A program made the translations under genes and the position numbers. DNA of 33,320 bases from Prochlorococcus sp. AG-409-I11 (GTDB lineage: Bacteria; Cyanobacteriota; Cyanobacteriia; PCC-6307; Cyanobiaceae), in the NCBI GenBank assembly GCA_003215725.1, contig QCJX01000012.1, positions 1 through 33,320 on the forward strand. The letters run 5' to 3'. Positions 10,054 to 18,348 of the stretch are shown here, piece after piece. The stretch's first letter is position 1. Each line of letters begins with the position of its first letter. The notes below the pieces were generated by a model, which ran no database searches, had not been told where the DNA came from, and saw only the letters and a list, made by a program, of their open reading frames with translations.

Positions 10054-11250
10054 ATGGTTTCAAGGACGGAAGCATCGAATAAATCCAGAGATACACAAGA
10101 TTCCCCTGCTAATCGTGGACGGGGAATTGGTATTGCGACAGCCACAGATAGGCAAGAAAGAACTCATGGCCAACTTCATATTTATGACGGCGAAGGGAAA
10201 GGCAAAAGTCAGGCTGCACTTGGTGTAGTTCTGCGCACTATTGGCTTAGGTATTTGTGAAAAACGGCGAACACGAGTACTGCTTCTTAGATTTCTTAAAG
10301 GACCAGGACGTTCTTATGACGAAGATGCAGCTATTGAGGCCTTGCAGCAAGGGTTCCCTCATTTAATTGATCAAGTGAGGACAGGTAGAGCTGATTTCTT
10401 TACTGCAAATGAAGCAACTAAATTTGATTTGCAAGAAGCTAAGCGTGGTTGGGATATAGCTAAAGGTGCTATTGCAAGTGCTTTGTATTCAGTTGTGGTA
10501 CTTGATGAGTTAAACCCTGTCTTGGATTTGGATTTATTGCCTATTGATGATGTTGTTCAAACGCTTGCTAATAGACCAGACGGCATGGAGATTATTGTGA
10601 CAGGACGTGGTGCTCCTATTCCTTTAGTTCAAATAGCGGAATTGCATTCTGAGATGAGAGCTCATAAACGTCCTGAGAGAGATCAAAGTTCTGGATTAGC
10701 TGGGGCTATTGAAATATATACAGGAGAAGGGAAAGGGAAATCGACTAGTGCTTTAGGTAAGGCATTGCAGGCTATTGGACGTGGCATCAGCCAAGATAAA
10801 AGTCATAGAGTGTTGATATTGCAGTGGTTAAAAGGAGGGAGTGGTTATACAGAAGATGCTGCAATAGCTGCTCTTAGAGAGAGTTATCCGCATTTAGTAG
10901 ATCATCTGCGATCAGGTAGAGATGCCATTGTTTGGAGGGGGCAGCAACAACCTGTTGATTATGTTGAAGCAGAACGAGCTTGGGAAATAGCAAGAGCGGC
11001 AATATCTAGCGGTCTTTATAAGACTGTAATTTTAGACGAATTAAACCCAACAGTAGATTTAGAATTGCTTCCGGTAGAGCCAATAATTCAAACTTTATTG
11101 CGCAAACCTTTTGAAACTGAAGTGATAATTACTGGCCGCTGTAAAAATCAACCTTCTTATTTTGATTTAGCTAGTGTTCATTCGGAGATGGTTTGTCATA
11201 AACACTATGCAGAGAAAGGCGTTGATCTGAAGAGAGGTGTTGATTATTAG
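10054..11250 (+). CDS. cobO: Cob(I)alamin/corrinoid adenosyltransferase, tandem two-domain form
   Basis: CobO/BtuR-type enzymes add the 5'-deoxyadenosyl group to corrinoids in B12 synthesis. A normal enzyme is about 180-200 residues; this 398-residue protein holds two copies. Copy 1 (about 39-205) has the P-loop GEGKGKSQAALG and VVLDELNP; copy 2 (about 212-398) has GEGKGKSTSALG and VILDELNP. Each also has the xEDAAIxAL block and a VTGRG or ITGRC turn. Only copy 2 carries the canonical C-terminal segment (HSEMVCHKHYAEKGVDLKRG). The first 38 residues are polar and probably disordered. Both nucleotide-binding sites look intact. Confidence 0.9.
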   Translation: MVSRTEASNKSRDTQDSPANRGRGIGIATATDRQERTHGQLHIYDGEGKGKSQAALGVVLRTIGLGICEKRRTRVLLLRFLKGPGRSYDEDAAIEALQQGFPHLIDQVRTGRADFFTANEATKFDLQEAKRGWDIAKGAIASALYSVVVLDELNPVLDLDLLPIDDVVQTLANRPDGMEIIVTGRGAPIPLVQIAELHSEMRAHKRPERDQSSGLAGAIEIYTGEGKGKSTSALGKALQAIGRGISQDKSHRVLILQWLKGGSGYTEDAAIAALRESYPHLVDHLRSGRDAIVWRGQQQPVDYVEAERAWEIARAAISSGLYKTVILDELNPTVDLELLPVEPIIQTLLRKPFETEVIITGRCKNQPSYFDLASVHSEMVCHKHYAEKGVDLKRGVDY

Positions 11251-11273
11251 TCAAATTTTTAATTCACTAGAGC

Positions 11274-12413
11274 TTATAAGTTATTATCCCAAGCCTCAAT
11301 TCCTCCAGTGAGATTAATCCCTTCAATATTATGACTTTTTAAAATTTTTAAAGCTTGAAGAGAACGTTTTCCACTTTTGCAATGAGCATATAACTCTTTT
11401 CCATATGCCATTTTTTTTATACTTGCAATAGCTTCACCATTTTGGATTTTTTGTAAAGGCATTAAAATTGCATGCTTAATAGACTTCATTTCAAATTCAC
11501 TAGCAGTTCTAACATCTAAAAGTAGGATTTTATTAGGTTCTTTCTCTAGTTTGCTTTGTAGGTCTTTTGCAGAAATGCTAGAGATTGAATTATTATTTAA
11601 ATTGTTTTTATTTTCACAGAAAGTTTGATAATCTATTAATTTATTAATTGCTTTTTGGCTGACATTTTTGTTTAATTTTAATTCTTTAAATTCCATCTTT
11701 AATGCATCAAAAACAAGTAATCTACCATCCAAAGGCTTTCCACTACCTGTAATAATCTTTATTACTTCTGTCGCCTGAATAACTCCGATTATTCCTGGAA
11801 GCACGCCAAAAACCCCTCCTTCTTCACAAGTAGGCAGTAGCTCATTGGGCGGAGGAGTTGGTATTAAGTCTCTAAGGTTAGGGCTATTGTTTTTTAGATT
11901 GAATACTGTTGTATGCCCTTCAAAAAATGCAATTGAACCATAAATGCTTGGCTTATTGAGAATAATACATGCATCATTAATCAGATACTTGCTTGCGAAA
12001 TTATCTGTACAATCACAAACAATATCATATGCTTTTATGATATCCAAAGCATTTTTAGTTGTTAGATGAGTGTGATAAATATCTACTTTGCAAAAAGGGT
12101 TTAGTTCGAGAATTCGTAAACGAGCAGATTCTATTTTTGGTTTTCCGATTGAACTTGTGCCATGAATTATTTGTCGTTGTAAGTTTGAATCTTCTACGGA
12201 ATCAGAGTCTACGATTCCAATATGACCGATACCAGCTGCGGCTAAATATAGTAAAACTGGTGACCCTAAACCGCCAGTTCCAACACAAAGAACAGAGCTT
12301 CTTTTTAATTTTTTTTGTCCTTCTATGCCTATCCCAGGTAGAGAAAGGTGTCGTGCATAACGTTTAAGCTCTTCAGGTTTGAAGTCAACATACTTTGATT
12401 TCCTAGCCGGCAT
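11274..12413 (-). CDS. moeB: MoeB/ThiF-like E1 adenylyltransferase fused to rhodanese domain
   Basis: The N-terminal E1-like domain (residues about 15-245) adenylates the C-terminal glycine of a small ubiquitin-like sulfur carrier such as MoaD or ThiS. It shows the nucleotide motif GTGGLGS (45-51), NLQRQ (78-82), DCTDNF (134-139) and a conserved Cys196 in PTCEEGGVFGVLPG. The C-terminal rhodanese domain (about 280-379) has the active-site loop CKSGKR with Cys345, which would carry persulfide sulfur. The paired CxxC zinc ligands of E. coli MoeB are not seen. It lies 28 bp downstream of the JAMM gene on the same strand. MoeB versus ThiF or tRNA-thiolation roles cannot be separated here. Confidence 0.85.
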   Translation of the reverse strand: MPARKSKYVDFKPEELKRYARHLSLPGIGIEGQKKLKRSSVLCVGTGGLGSPVLLYLAAAGIGHIGIVDSDSVEDSNLQRQIIHGTSSIGKPKIESARLRILELNPFCKVDIYHTHLTTKNALDIIKAYDIVCDCTDNFASKYLINDACIILNKPSIYGSIAFFEGHTTVFNLKNNSPNLRDLIPTPPPNELLPTCEEGGVFGVLPGIIGVIQATEVIKIITGSGKPLDGRLLVFDALKMEFKELKLNKNVSQKAINKLIDYQTFCENKNNLNNNSISSISAKDLQSKLEKEPNKILLLDVRTASEFEMKSIKHAILMPLQKIQNGEAIASIKKMAYGKELYAHCKSGKRSLQALKILKSHNIEGINLTGGIEAWDNNL

Positions 12414-12441
12414 TAATAAAGATGGTGGTGATTATATGCTG

Positions 12442-12951
12442 TTACTTTTTTAGGCAGAATGCCACCTCTATTGACTGAACTTTTTGATTATTTGAAATCC
12501 ACCAAGCATTTATTTGTTTTTGCTCATCTAAAATGAGCATTAAGCTTGGCCTTACGACATAAGAAAGATCTAGTTTTGATGGGACTCCATTACTGTTTGG
12601 GTGAGAATGTGCTGTCCCTAGAACCTGCATATTGTTTGCTCTTGCCCATCGTTGTGCAATTAGTTGATCCAGTGGATTAATAGCAAATCGGTTACTTTTT
12701 GATTCTTTTGCATGCGAACTTATCTTTTTTTTATGAGCTACTTTGTAAGGCTTCCATATTTTGGAGTCCCAAATATTTAGGCAAGGCCAAATTAGTTTTA
12801 TTTGCCAGTGATTTGTTTTATGTATAGATATTGATTCAGACTTACACCCTACTAATAAAGCGCAGCCTTCTTCAGGTGTTACAGCTACGAGACTGTGGTG
12901 AAGAACTTTTTCACAATCATTATGGAATTCAATTTTGCGGGGCTTTTCCAT
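12442..12951 (-). CDS. JAMM/MPN+ (Mov34) family metallopeptidase
   Basis: A 169-residue JAB1/MPN-type protein with the complete zinc protease signature: Glu28 in PEEGCALLVG, then HSHPNSNGVPSKLD giving His115, His117, Ser125 and Asp128 (HxHx10D). In bacteria such proteins trim the C-terminus of ubiquitin-like sulfur carriers or remove them from conjugates; one example releases cysteine from CysO. It is the first gene of a minus-strand pair with the E1-like/rhodanese protein, which supports a shared sulfur-carrier role. No MoaD/ThiS-like partner gene is visible nearby. It is divergent from the CAAD gene. Specific substrate unknown. Confidence 0.85.
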   Translation of the reverse strand: MEKPRKIEFHNDCEKVLHHSLVAVTPEEGCALLVGCKSESISIHKTNHWQIKLIWPCLNIWDSKIWKPYKVAHKKKISSHAKESKSNRFAINPLDQLIAQRWARANNMQVLGTAHSHPNSNGVPSKLDLSYVVRPSLMLILDEQKQINAWWISNNQKVQSIEVAFCLKK

Positions 12952-13072
12952 TTGAAAAAGATTCAGGTTCGGAATTCTCTATATCTGTGTTCGGCATTAT
13001 CTGTACTTTTACCCTGGCGTTAAAAAGATTAATTCGATACGCTCAATTCAAATTGCATGGCAGCTTGTGTTC

Positions 13073-13450
13073 ATGAGTGATGTAAGTCCTGAGTCAAATC
13101 AAGACTCAAACTCCGACAATACACCTTCTGGTAATCCCGAAGTTATCAGCTTTGCAGATCGCTTTAGTGAGGTAATGGGCAATGTCAACGAGACTTTAAG
13201 TAAGGTTGACTGGAGTCAAATGGGCAAATATGGCAAAGCTGTTGGGATTATTGCCATAGTTATTCTTGCTCAAATAATCATTAAAGTTGTTATTGACACC
13301 ATCAATTTCTTCCCCATTGTCCCTGGCCTTCTTGAGCTACTAGGAGTTGTAGTTTTAGGACAGTGGAGTTGGCAGAATTTAAGTACTAGTGAAAAAAGAG
13401 AAGCTGTATTTGAAAAGGTACAGACTCTACGTAAAGAATATCTAGGCTAA
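13073..13450 (+). CDS. CAAD-domain membrane protein
   Basis: A 125-residue protein with a polar, acidic N-terminus, then an amphipathic helix (ADRFSEVMGNVNETLSKVDW), two hydrophobic segments (about residues 60-80 and 83-100) and a short helix EKREAVFEKVQTLRKEYLG. This matches the CAAD domain of cyanobacterial proteins, related to the CURT1 thylakoid-curvature proteins and also found inserted in some cyanobacterial aminoacyl-tRNA synthetases. It probably sits in the thylakoid membrane. A GTG two codons upstream (13067) is an alternative start. Its stop is 5 bp from the stop of the convergent kinase gene. Confidence 0.8.
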   Translation: MSDVSPESNQDSNSDNTPSGNPEVISFADRFSEVMGNVNETLSKVDWSQMGKYGKAVGIIAIVILAQIIIKVVIDTINFFPIVPGLLELLGVVVLGQWSWQNLSTSEKREAVFEKVQTLRKEYLG

Positions 13451-13455
13451 AGAAT

Positions 13456-14361
13456 TTAGTTTAATTCTAAATTATTTAGCTTGAGCTTTATTCTCCTCAT
13501 GCAGGATAATGTTTGTTCTATATAGCTTCCTCCAAATATATTCGCATGATTCACTAAGTGGTAAAGATTATAAATATCTGTTCTAGTGTTTGAATCTTTT
13601 GGTAAAGGCCAAACTTTTTCATAAGCAACATAGAAATCTTGTGAGAACCCCCCAAAAAGTTTGGTCATAGCGATATCAACCTCTCTATCCGCCCACCAAC
13701 TTGCAGGGTCAAAAATAACTCCTTTTCCATTTTCATTAGAGGCCACGTTTCCACTCCATAAATCGCCATGAACGATCACTGGTAAAGGATTATGCTTTTG
13801 TAAAAAAGGAATTAATAAAGAAATAAGTTGATCAACCTCCACCATATTAATATTCCATTTTTTGGCTATTTTAAACTGAGGGATTAACCGAAGCTCTACA
13901 AAACATTTAGCCCAATTATTGTCCCACCCACCAGGTTGTATTCCTAATCCTATGAATCCATTGCTATCCCATCCAAACTGATTTCTACTCTCCTTAGATG
14001 AAAGCTTATGCAAAGAAGCAACTCCTTTACCTAATAATGTTTGATTGCCATGGTTCAGACTCAGCCAGCTTGTTAATAATATTGCAATGCTAGCTAGTTT
14101 TTTTATATAAAAAACCTTTGGTAATTCTAATAATGATTTGTCGGTAAATTTGTTTAATGCATTTAAACAATCTGCCTCATACTTTAGCCTTGGAAAAGAT
14201 TCTAAACCACTTGTTTTGGCAAAAAGTTTTAAGCCATTAGCTAATTGAATACTCCATGTTTGATAAATTGAAGCGTTTGTTATTAAATGAATTGCTATTA
14301 TTTTTTCTTCTACAACGGGAGCAATAACAGCGATAAGTTCATCTTGAAGTAATTTAGTCAT
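13456..14361 (-). CDS. Fructosamine-3-kinase family protein
   Basis: A 301-residue kinase-fold protein of the FN3K family, which phosphorylates ketoamine-glycated proteins or sugars so that they decompose. Evidence: LFAKT with probable ATP-binding Lys49, Glu63 in KYEADCL, the catalytic loop HGDLWSGN (198-205), the metal-binding DPA (218-220) followed by WWADREVDIAMTKLFGGF, a hallmark of the family. The frame extends 8 codons upstream to a TTG at 14385, but ATG 14361 is the better start. The divergent crtD start is only 35 bp away. Aminoglycoside phosphotransferases share the fold but lack the DPA-WWADREVD segment. Confidence 0.85.
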   Translation of the reverse strand: MTKLLQDELIAVIAPVVEEKIIAIHLITNASIYQTWSIQLANGLKLFAKTSGLESFPRLKYEADCLNALNKFTDKSLLELPKVFYIKKLASIAILLTSWLSLNHGNQTLLGKGVASLHKLSSKESRNQFGWDSNGFIGLGIQPGGWDNNWAKCFVELRLIPQFKIAKKWNINMVEVDQLISLLIPFLQKHNPLPVIVHGDLWSGNVASNENGKGVIFDPASWWADREVDIAMTKLFGGFSQDFYVAYEKVWPLPKDSNTRTDIYNLYHLVNHANIFGGSYIEQTLSCMRRIKLKLNNLELN

Positions 14362-14396
14362 GTCCTTTTTTTCTTGATGTTGCAAGAATGTATTAG

Positions 14397-15905
14397 GTGA
14401 CTGAAAAATCAGTAATTGTTATTGGAGGTGGAGTCGCTGGCCTTACGGCTGCTGCATTACTAACGCATGAAGGACTTTCTGTAACCTTACTTGAGTCTCA
14501 TAGTCAAGTAGGAGGTTGCGCAGGAACTTTTCGTCGTGGACCTTATGTTTTTGATGTTGGAGCAACTCAAGTTGCTGGGTTAGAAAAAGGGGGAATTCAT
14601 GAACGGATATTTAGACATTTGGAGTGGCCAATACCTGTAGCAAAGGTTTTGGATCCAGCTTGTGTGGTCGATCTTGCAGATGGTTTGAAACCTATTGAAA
14701 TCTGGCATAATCCTGTTCGTTGGGAAGCAGAGCGTAAGCAACAGTTTCCAGGGAGTGAGCTGTTTTGGACTTTGTGCTCTTTTTTGCATAGAAGTAATTG
14801 GTCATTAGTGGCTAGAGACCCAGTTATTCCTTTTAGAAATATTTGGGATTTGGAGCAATTTTTTAAAGCTTTACGACCTTTGAATTTGCCTAGTGGTTTG
14901 ATAAGTGCTTTTTCGATGCTTGATTTATTGAAATTTTGTGGTTGTCACAGAGATATTCGGTTAAGACGATTTCTTGATTTGCAACTTAGGCTTTATTCTC
15001 AACAACCTTTAGACCGTACTTCAGCTTTATATGGGGCCACTGTTCTTCAGATGGGACAAGCTCCTCTTGGGTTATGGCATCTTCAAGAGTCGATGCAAAA
15101 GCTGAGTGAGAGTTTGCTTTCGTGTTTCTTACGTGATGGTGGGGAAGTACTTTTTTCTCATCGTGTAGTTGGCTTGGTAAAGGATGGTCAAAAATCATGG
15201 AGAGTGAAAGTTCTGTCTGATAAGTCTGAATTATTAAACTTTGAAGCTTTAGATGTTGTCTGCTCTCTACCTCCTCAATGTCTTCCTGATCTAATTTCTT
15301 CAGAGGGAGGTATGCCTACTTCTTATAGAAATCATTTATCAAACTTGCCTCAACCAAGTGGAGCTTTGGTTTTTTATGGAGCAATTAATAGGAAAGCTTT
15401 GCAAAAAGATTATCCTTCTCATCTTCAATTAGATGAGGATGAGCTTGGTTCTTTATTCGTATCTATTAGTCGAGATGGAGATGGACGTGCTCCATTAGGA
15501 AAAGCCACCGTAATTGTAAGTATTTTTGCTGATGTTCTTTATTGGAATTCTTTAGAACAGCTTGCTTATCAAAAAGCAAAATCAATTACCCTTTCTAAAA
15601 TCTTATCTGTCATGGACTCTTGGTTAAATATTTCGCCAGATGAATGGTTGATTAAAGAGCTTGCAACGCCAAAAAGTTTTTTTAAATGGACAGGTCGTCC
15701 AAGAGGAATTGTGGGAGGTTTAGGTCAGGATCCATTGCATTCTGGCTTATTTGGTTTAGCTAGCAGAACTCCAATTCCTAACTTATGGCTTTGTGGGGAT
15801 TCAATTTACCCAGGTGAGGGAACTGCAGGAGTTAGTCAATCTGCTCTCATGGCCTGCAGGCAATTAATGAAAAATAGAGGAATTAATTTTGATTTGATTG
15901 ATTGA
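14397..15905 (+). CDS. crtD: CrtD-like carotenoid desaturase (FAD-dependent)
   Basis: A 502-residue FAD oxidoreductase of the phytoene-desaturase/CrtISO group. It begins with the dinucleotide-binding fold IVIGGGVAGLTAAALL, followed by E34-type LLESHSQVGGCAGTF and the family block GPYVFDVGATQVAG; the C-terminal FAD motif is LWLCGDSIYPGEGTAGVSQS. The overall match is closest to the cyanobacterial C-3',4' desaturase CrtD group (slr1293-like). CrtH-type carotene isomerase is the main alternative. The start is GTG at 14397. Its last 23 bp overlap the 3' end of tyrA on the other strand. Confidence 0.7.
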   Translation: MTEKSVIVIGGGVAGLTAAALLTHEGLSVTLLESHSQVGGCAGTFRRGPYVFDVGATQVAGLEKGGIHERIFRHLEWPIPVAKVLDPACVVDLADGLKPIEIWHNPVRWEAERKQQFPGSELFWTLCSFLHRSNWSLVARDPVIPFRNIWDLEQFFKALRPLNLPSGLISAFSMLDLLKFCGCHRDIRLRRFLDLQLRLYSQQPLDRTSALYGATVLQMGQAPLGLWHLQESMQKLSESLLSCFLRDGGEVLFSHRVVGLVKDGQKSWRVKVLSDKSELLNFEALDVVCSLPPQCLPDLISSEGGMPTSYRNHLSNLPQPSGALVFYGAINRKALQKDYPSHLQLDEDELGSLFVSISRDGDGRAPLGKATVIVSIFADVLYWNSLEQLAYQKAKSITLSKILSVMDSWLNISPDEWLIKELATPKSFFKWTGRPRGIVGGLGQDPLHSGLFGLASRTPIPNLWLCGDSIYPGEGTAGVSQSALMACRQLMKNRGINFDLID

Positions 15906-16779
15906 AATCACTAAAATCTTGTATAAAACTTGGCCTACTCATTTGATTTTTCTGTAGCTCAATATTTATTTTTTCCCATTGCTTAGAACGAATTTTTTCT
16001 TCAAATTTATCGAAATAAACACGATATTTTTCAAATGAATTTAAAATAGCTTCGTTGTTATATTTTGCCATTGATGTTCCTAAATCTGGATTCCCTCCTC
16101 CTATCCTTGTAATGTCAGCAAAGCCGGTGGAAGCAAGGGCTTTGGTTAACTCTAATAAATCGGCACTTTCTGTTGCTGCAACCATACTCAATAAAGCTGC
16201 ACTCACAAAAACAGGTAAATGCGAAATTAGTGAAACAGCTTCATCATGAAGCTCTGCTTTTGATGTAACCCATCTACAACCAAGAGAAAGGGCTAGTTGG
16301 TGAACTTTTTCTAGAGCTTCTTGATCAGTTGTTAATTCAGGAGTGGCAATCCAAGGTTTTCCTTTGAATAAGTTTTTTTGACCAGCTTCAATCCCAGCTT
16401 CATGTGTGCCAGCCATAGGATGGCTGGCAATAAATCGTGGATGCAGATTTCGCCATATTTTGAGAATAGGAGTTTTTACAGAACCGACATCAGTGATTAC
16501 TGCATTTTTCGGTAATGAATTGATTAATTCTTGAGATGGGTTTAATAGCAGTGATAAAGGTAAGGCGATGATCACCATCGAGCAATCGTTGAGGATTGAG
16601 GGATTTGTACTTGCCACTTCCACTATTCCGCGCTCTTTTGCTCTGTTTGCATTAGCAGTTTTATGAGTAAGTCCTATAACTTTTTTGCCCATAGCTTTTA
16701 GGTCTAGACCAATTGAGCCTCCAATTAGGCCAAGACCAACAATCCCTATACATTCCGAGGAACTGGAACTTCTATCCAT
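15883..16779 (-). CDS. tyrA: Prephenate/arogenate dehydrogenase
   Basis: Oxidative decarboxylation step of tyrosine synthesis; cyanobacterial members usually act on arogenate with NADP. The 298-residue protein has an N-terminal Rossmann motif GIVGLGLIGGSIG, then VIIALPLS, DVGSVK and the substrate-site block SHPMAGTHEAGI, and a helical C-terminal dimerisation domain containing LISHLPVFVSAAL and ADITRIGGGNPDLG. No ACT or chorismate mutase domain is attached. It is convergent with crtD, overlapping by 23 bp, and divergent from the DinG-like gene, with a palindrome in the shared upstream region. Confidence 0.93.
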   Translation of the reverse strand: MDRSSSSSECIGIVGLGLIGGSIGLDLKAMGKKVIGLTHKTANANRAKERGIVEVASTNPSILNDCSMVIIALPLSLLLNPSQELINSLPKNAVITDVGSVKTPILKIWRNLHPRFIASHPMAGTHEAGIEAGQKNLFKGKPWIATPELTTDQEALEKVHQLALSLGCRWVTSKAELHDEAVSLISHLPVFVSAALLSMVAATESADLLELTKALASTGFADITRIGGGNPDLGTSMAKYNNEAILNSFEKYRVYFDKFEEKIRSKQWEKINIELQKNQMSRPSFIQDFSDFNQSNQN

Positions 16780-16802
16780 GAAATCTTGTCCTTTTCTTAT
16801 CT

Positions 16803-16824
16803 ATCTTGTTAGTTCTAGCAAGAT
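16803..16824. promoter_or_regulatory. 22-bp near-perfect palindrome between tyrA and dinG-like gene
   Basis: ATCTTGTTAG and CTAGCAAGAT flank a TT centre; 9 of 10 arm positions pair as Watson-Crick and one as G-T. It lies in the 79-bp divergent intergenic region, 24 bp upstream of the tyrA ATG, and its half-site ATCTTGT recurs at 16783-16789. It could be an operator or an RNA hairpin in the tyrA leader. Function is inferred only. Confidence 0.4.
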
Positions 16825-16858
16825 GTAGAAAAAGACTTTGGTCTGAATCGTTGCTTTT

Positions 16859-18307
16859 ATGTTGGAGATCGACGCTCACAACCAGTTAAAACGGCTTCTT
16901 AAGAAGGATGCTTTCATTTGGCCTCATAATTTAACTTTGAGTCGTCTTGTCGCTAGAAGTTTGCGTCGAAGAGATACTTCTCTTTTTCAGATTGATATTG
17001 GCAGTAAAGATGTTTGGTGGATAGGACTTCTTATACCTCTTTGTATTGATAGTTTAGGAAGTGTATTAGTCCTTTCAAAAAACCAACGCAATAGGCTTCT
17101 TAACTTCGAATTACCAAGATTGAAATTAGAAGGGTTTAATTTTCCTTGTTGGGAAGGATTGCAGCCGCCCCCCAGTCCAGAAAAAATTTGGCTACTTGAC
17201 CATTTTGGCTTAGTTAATGCTTATAAGAGTGGTGATCTCTATTCAAAACAGTTAATTCTCCCTGAAGCTGAGTTTTTAAGTAGAAGATTGAGAAATGCTA
17301 TGGCGATTGAAGTTTTACCCAAAGATTGGGATCACTTGAGAAGATCTCACCTCTCTGCTGATTCGTTAATTATCGATCTGCATGAACGTCTAACACGACG
17401 ACTTTTTACTAAATCAACTCGATCTGATGCACAAGTAAAGATTGACCTTACTGAAATTGTTGCCTTAAAGGACCTCTTGGAGATTTTAAATTTTGTTCCT
17501 TTTCCATGGGGTGATGTTTTAACGGCTCTTAATCAAGGTTGGGCAAGTTGGGCTGTATTGGATTACAAAACGCTTGATTGGAATTGGCATCTAAGACCAT
17601 TAGATCCATTGCAAAATTTAAAAGGTTTGTTTAATCAGAACCCTTTTATCATGATTAATAGATCCGATCAAAACACTTTCTTTCTATCTGAGTTGGAAAA
17701 GGCAGATTGTGTAGTCAAGGTTCATGTGAAATTAGGAGGATCACTACATCAAGAACCAATTCCTTTATTTGTTCCTTCAAGACAGCCGTTACCTAATTCA
17801 GAGCCTTTTTTAGAGTATTTAATTGACCAGTGTCGCAGGTTAATACTTGGTCGTTCTGGAATATCTATCCTTTTGTTGGATGACTTTCAATTGCGCAGAC
17901 AATTAGCTAGTGCACTAGCTGCTGAATTTGGGACAAGAGTTGTTCATGAAAAAACAGCACCAGAAATAAATGGAGTGGTTTGTTGTAGTTGTTTTTGGTG
18001 GCTTGAAAATAAAGATCACCTCCCTGCTCCTAATCAGTTAATTATTGGATTATTACCATTTGCAAGTTTGGAATCACCTGTAATTTCAGCCAAAGTTGAA
18101 GCGTTGAAGAAGCAAGGTCGAGATTGGTTCCGTGACTTTCTATTGCCAGACTGTTTAACTGTGTTGCCACATGTTGTTGACCCGATTCGCGGCACTCAAG
18201 GACGATTGGCAATTCTTGATGGTCGTTTGCGGTCAAGGAGTTGGGGGAAGCATGTTTTTGCTTCTCTTCAACCATCAATTCCTATTCACCATCTTTTACC
18301 TGACTAA
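16859..18307 (+). CDS. DinG-like superfamily 2 helicase, apparently degenerate
   Basis: A 482-residue protein whose C-terminal half matches the DinG/Rad3-related helicase C-terminal domain: LIIGLLPFASLESPVISAKV, then RDWFRDFLLPDCLTVLPHVV and RGTQGRLAILDGRLRSRSWG correspond to motif V and VI regions. In the N-terminal half the P-loop position (residues 44-56, FQIDIGSKDVWWI) lacks the GxGKS/T Walker A, the DEAH box seems replaced by LLDHFGLVNAY, and the motif VI arginine pattern is altered. The iron-sulfur cysteines are not evident. It is likely an ATPase-dead remnant kept for another role, or a strongly diverged helicase. Upstream region shared with tyrA. Confidence 0.7.
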   Translation: MLEIDAHNQLKRLLKKDAFIWPHNLTLSRLVARSLRRRDTSLFQIDIGSKDVWWIGLLIPLCIDSLGSVLVLSKNQRNRLLNFELPRLKLEGFNFPCWEGLQPPPSPEKIWLLDHFGLVNAYKSGDLYSKQLILPEAEFLSRRLRNAMAIEVLPKDWDHLRRSHLSADSLIIDLHERLTRRLFTKSTRSDAQVKIDLTEIVALKDLLEILNFVPFPWGDVLTALNQGWASWAVLDYKTLDWNWHLRPLDPLQNLKGLFNQNPFIMINRSDQNTFFLSELEKADCVVKVHVKLGGSLHQEPIPLFVPSRQPLPNSEPFLEYLIDQCRRLILGRSGISILLLDDFQLRRQLASALAAEFGTRVVHEKTAPEINGVVCCSCFWWLENKDHLPAPNQLIIGLLPFASLESPVISAKVEALKKQGRDWFRDFLLPDCLTVLPHVVDPIRGTQGRLAILDGRLRSRSWGKHVFASLQPSIPIHHLLPD

Positions 18308-18348
18308 ACGTCATAGCCTGTTAAAACAAGAAACAATTAATTAAGTTC

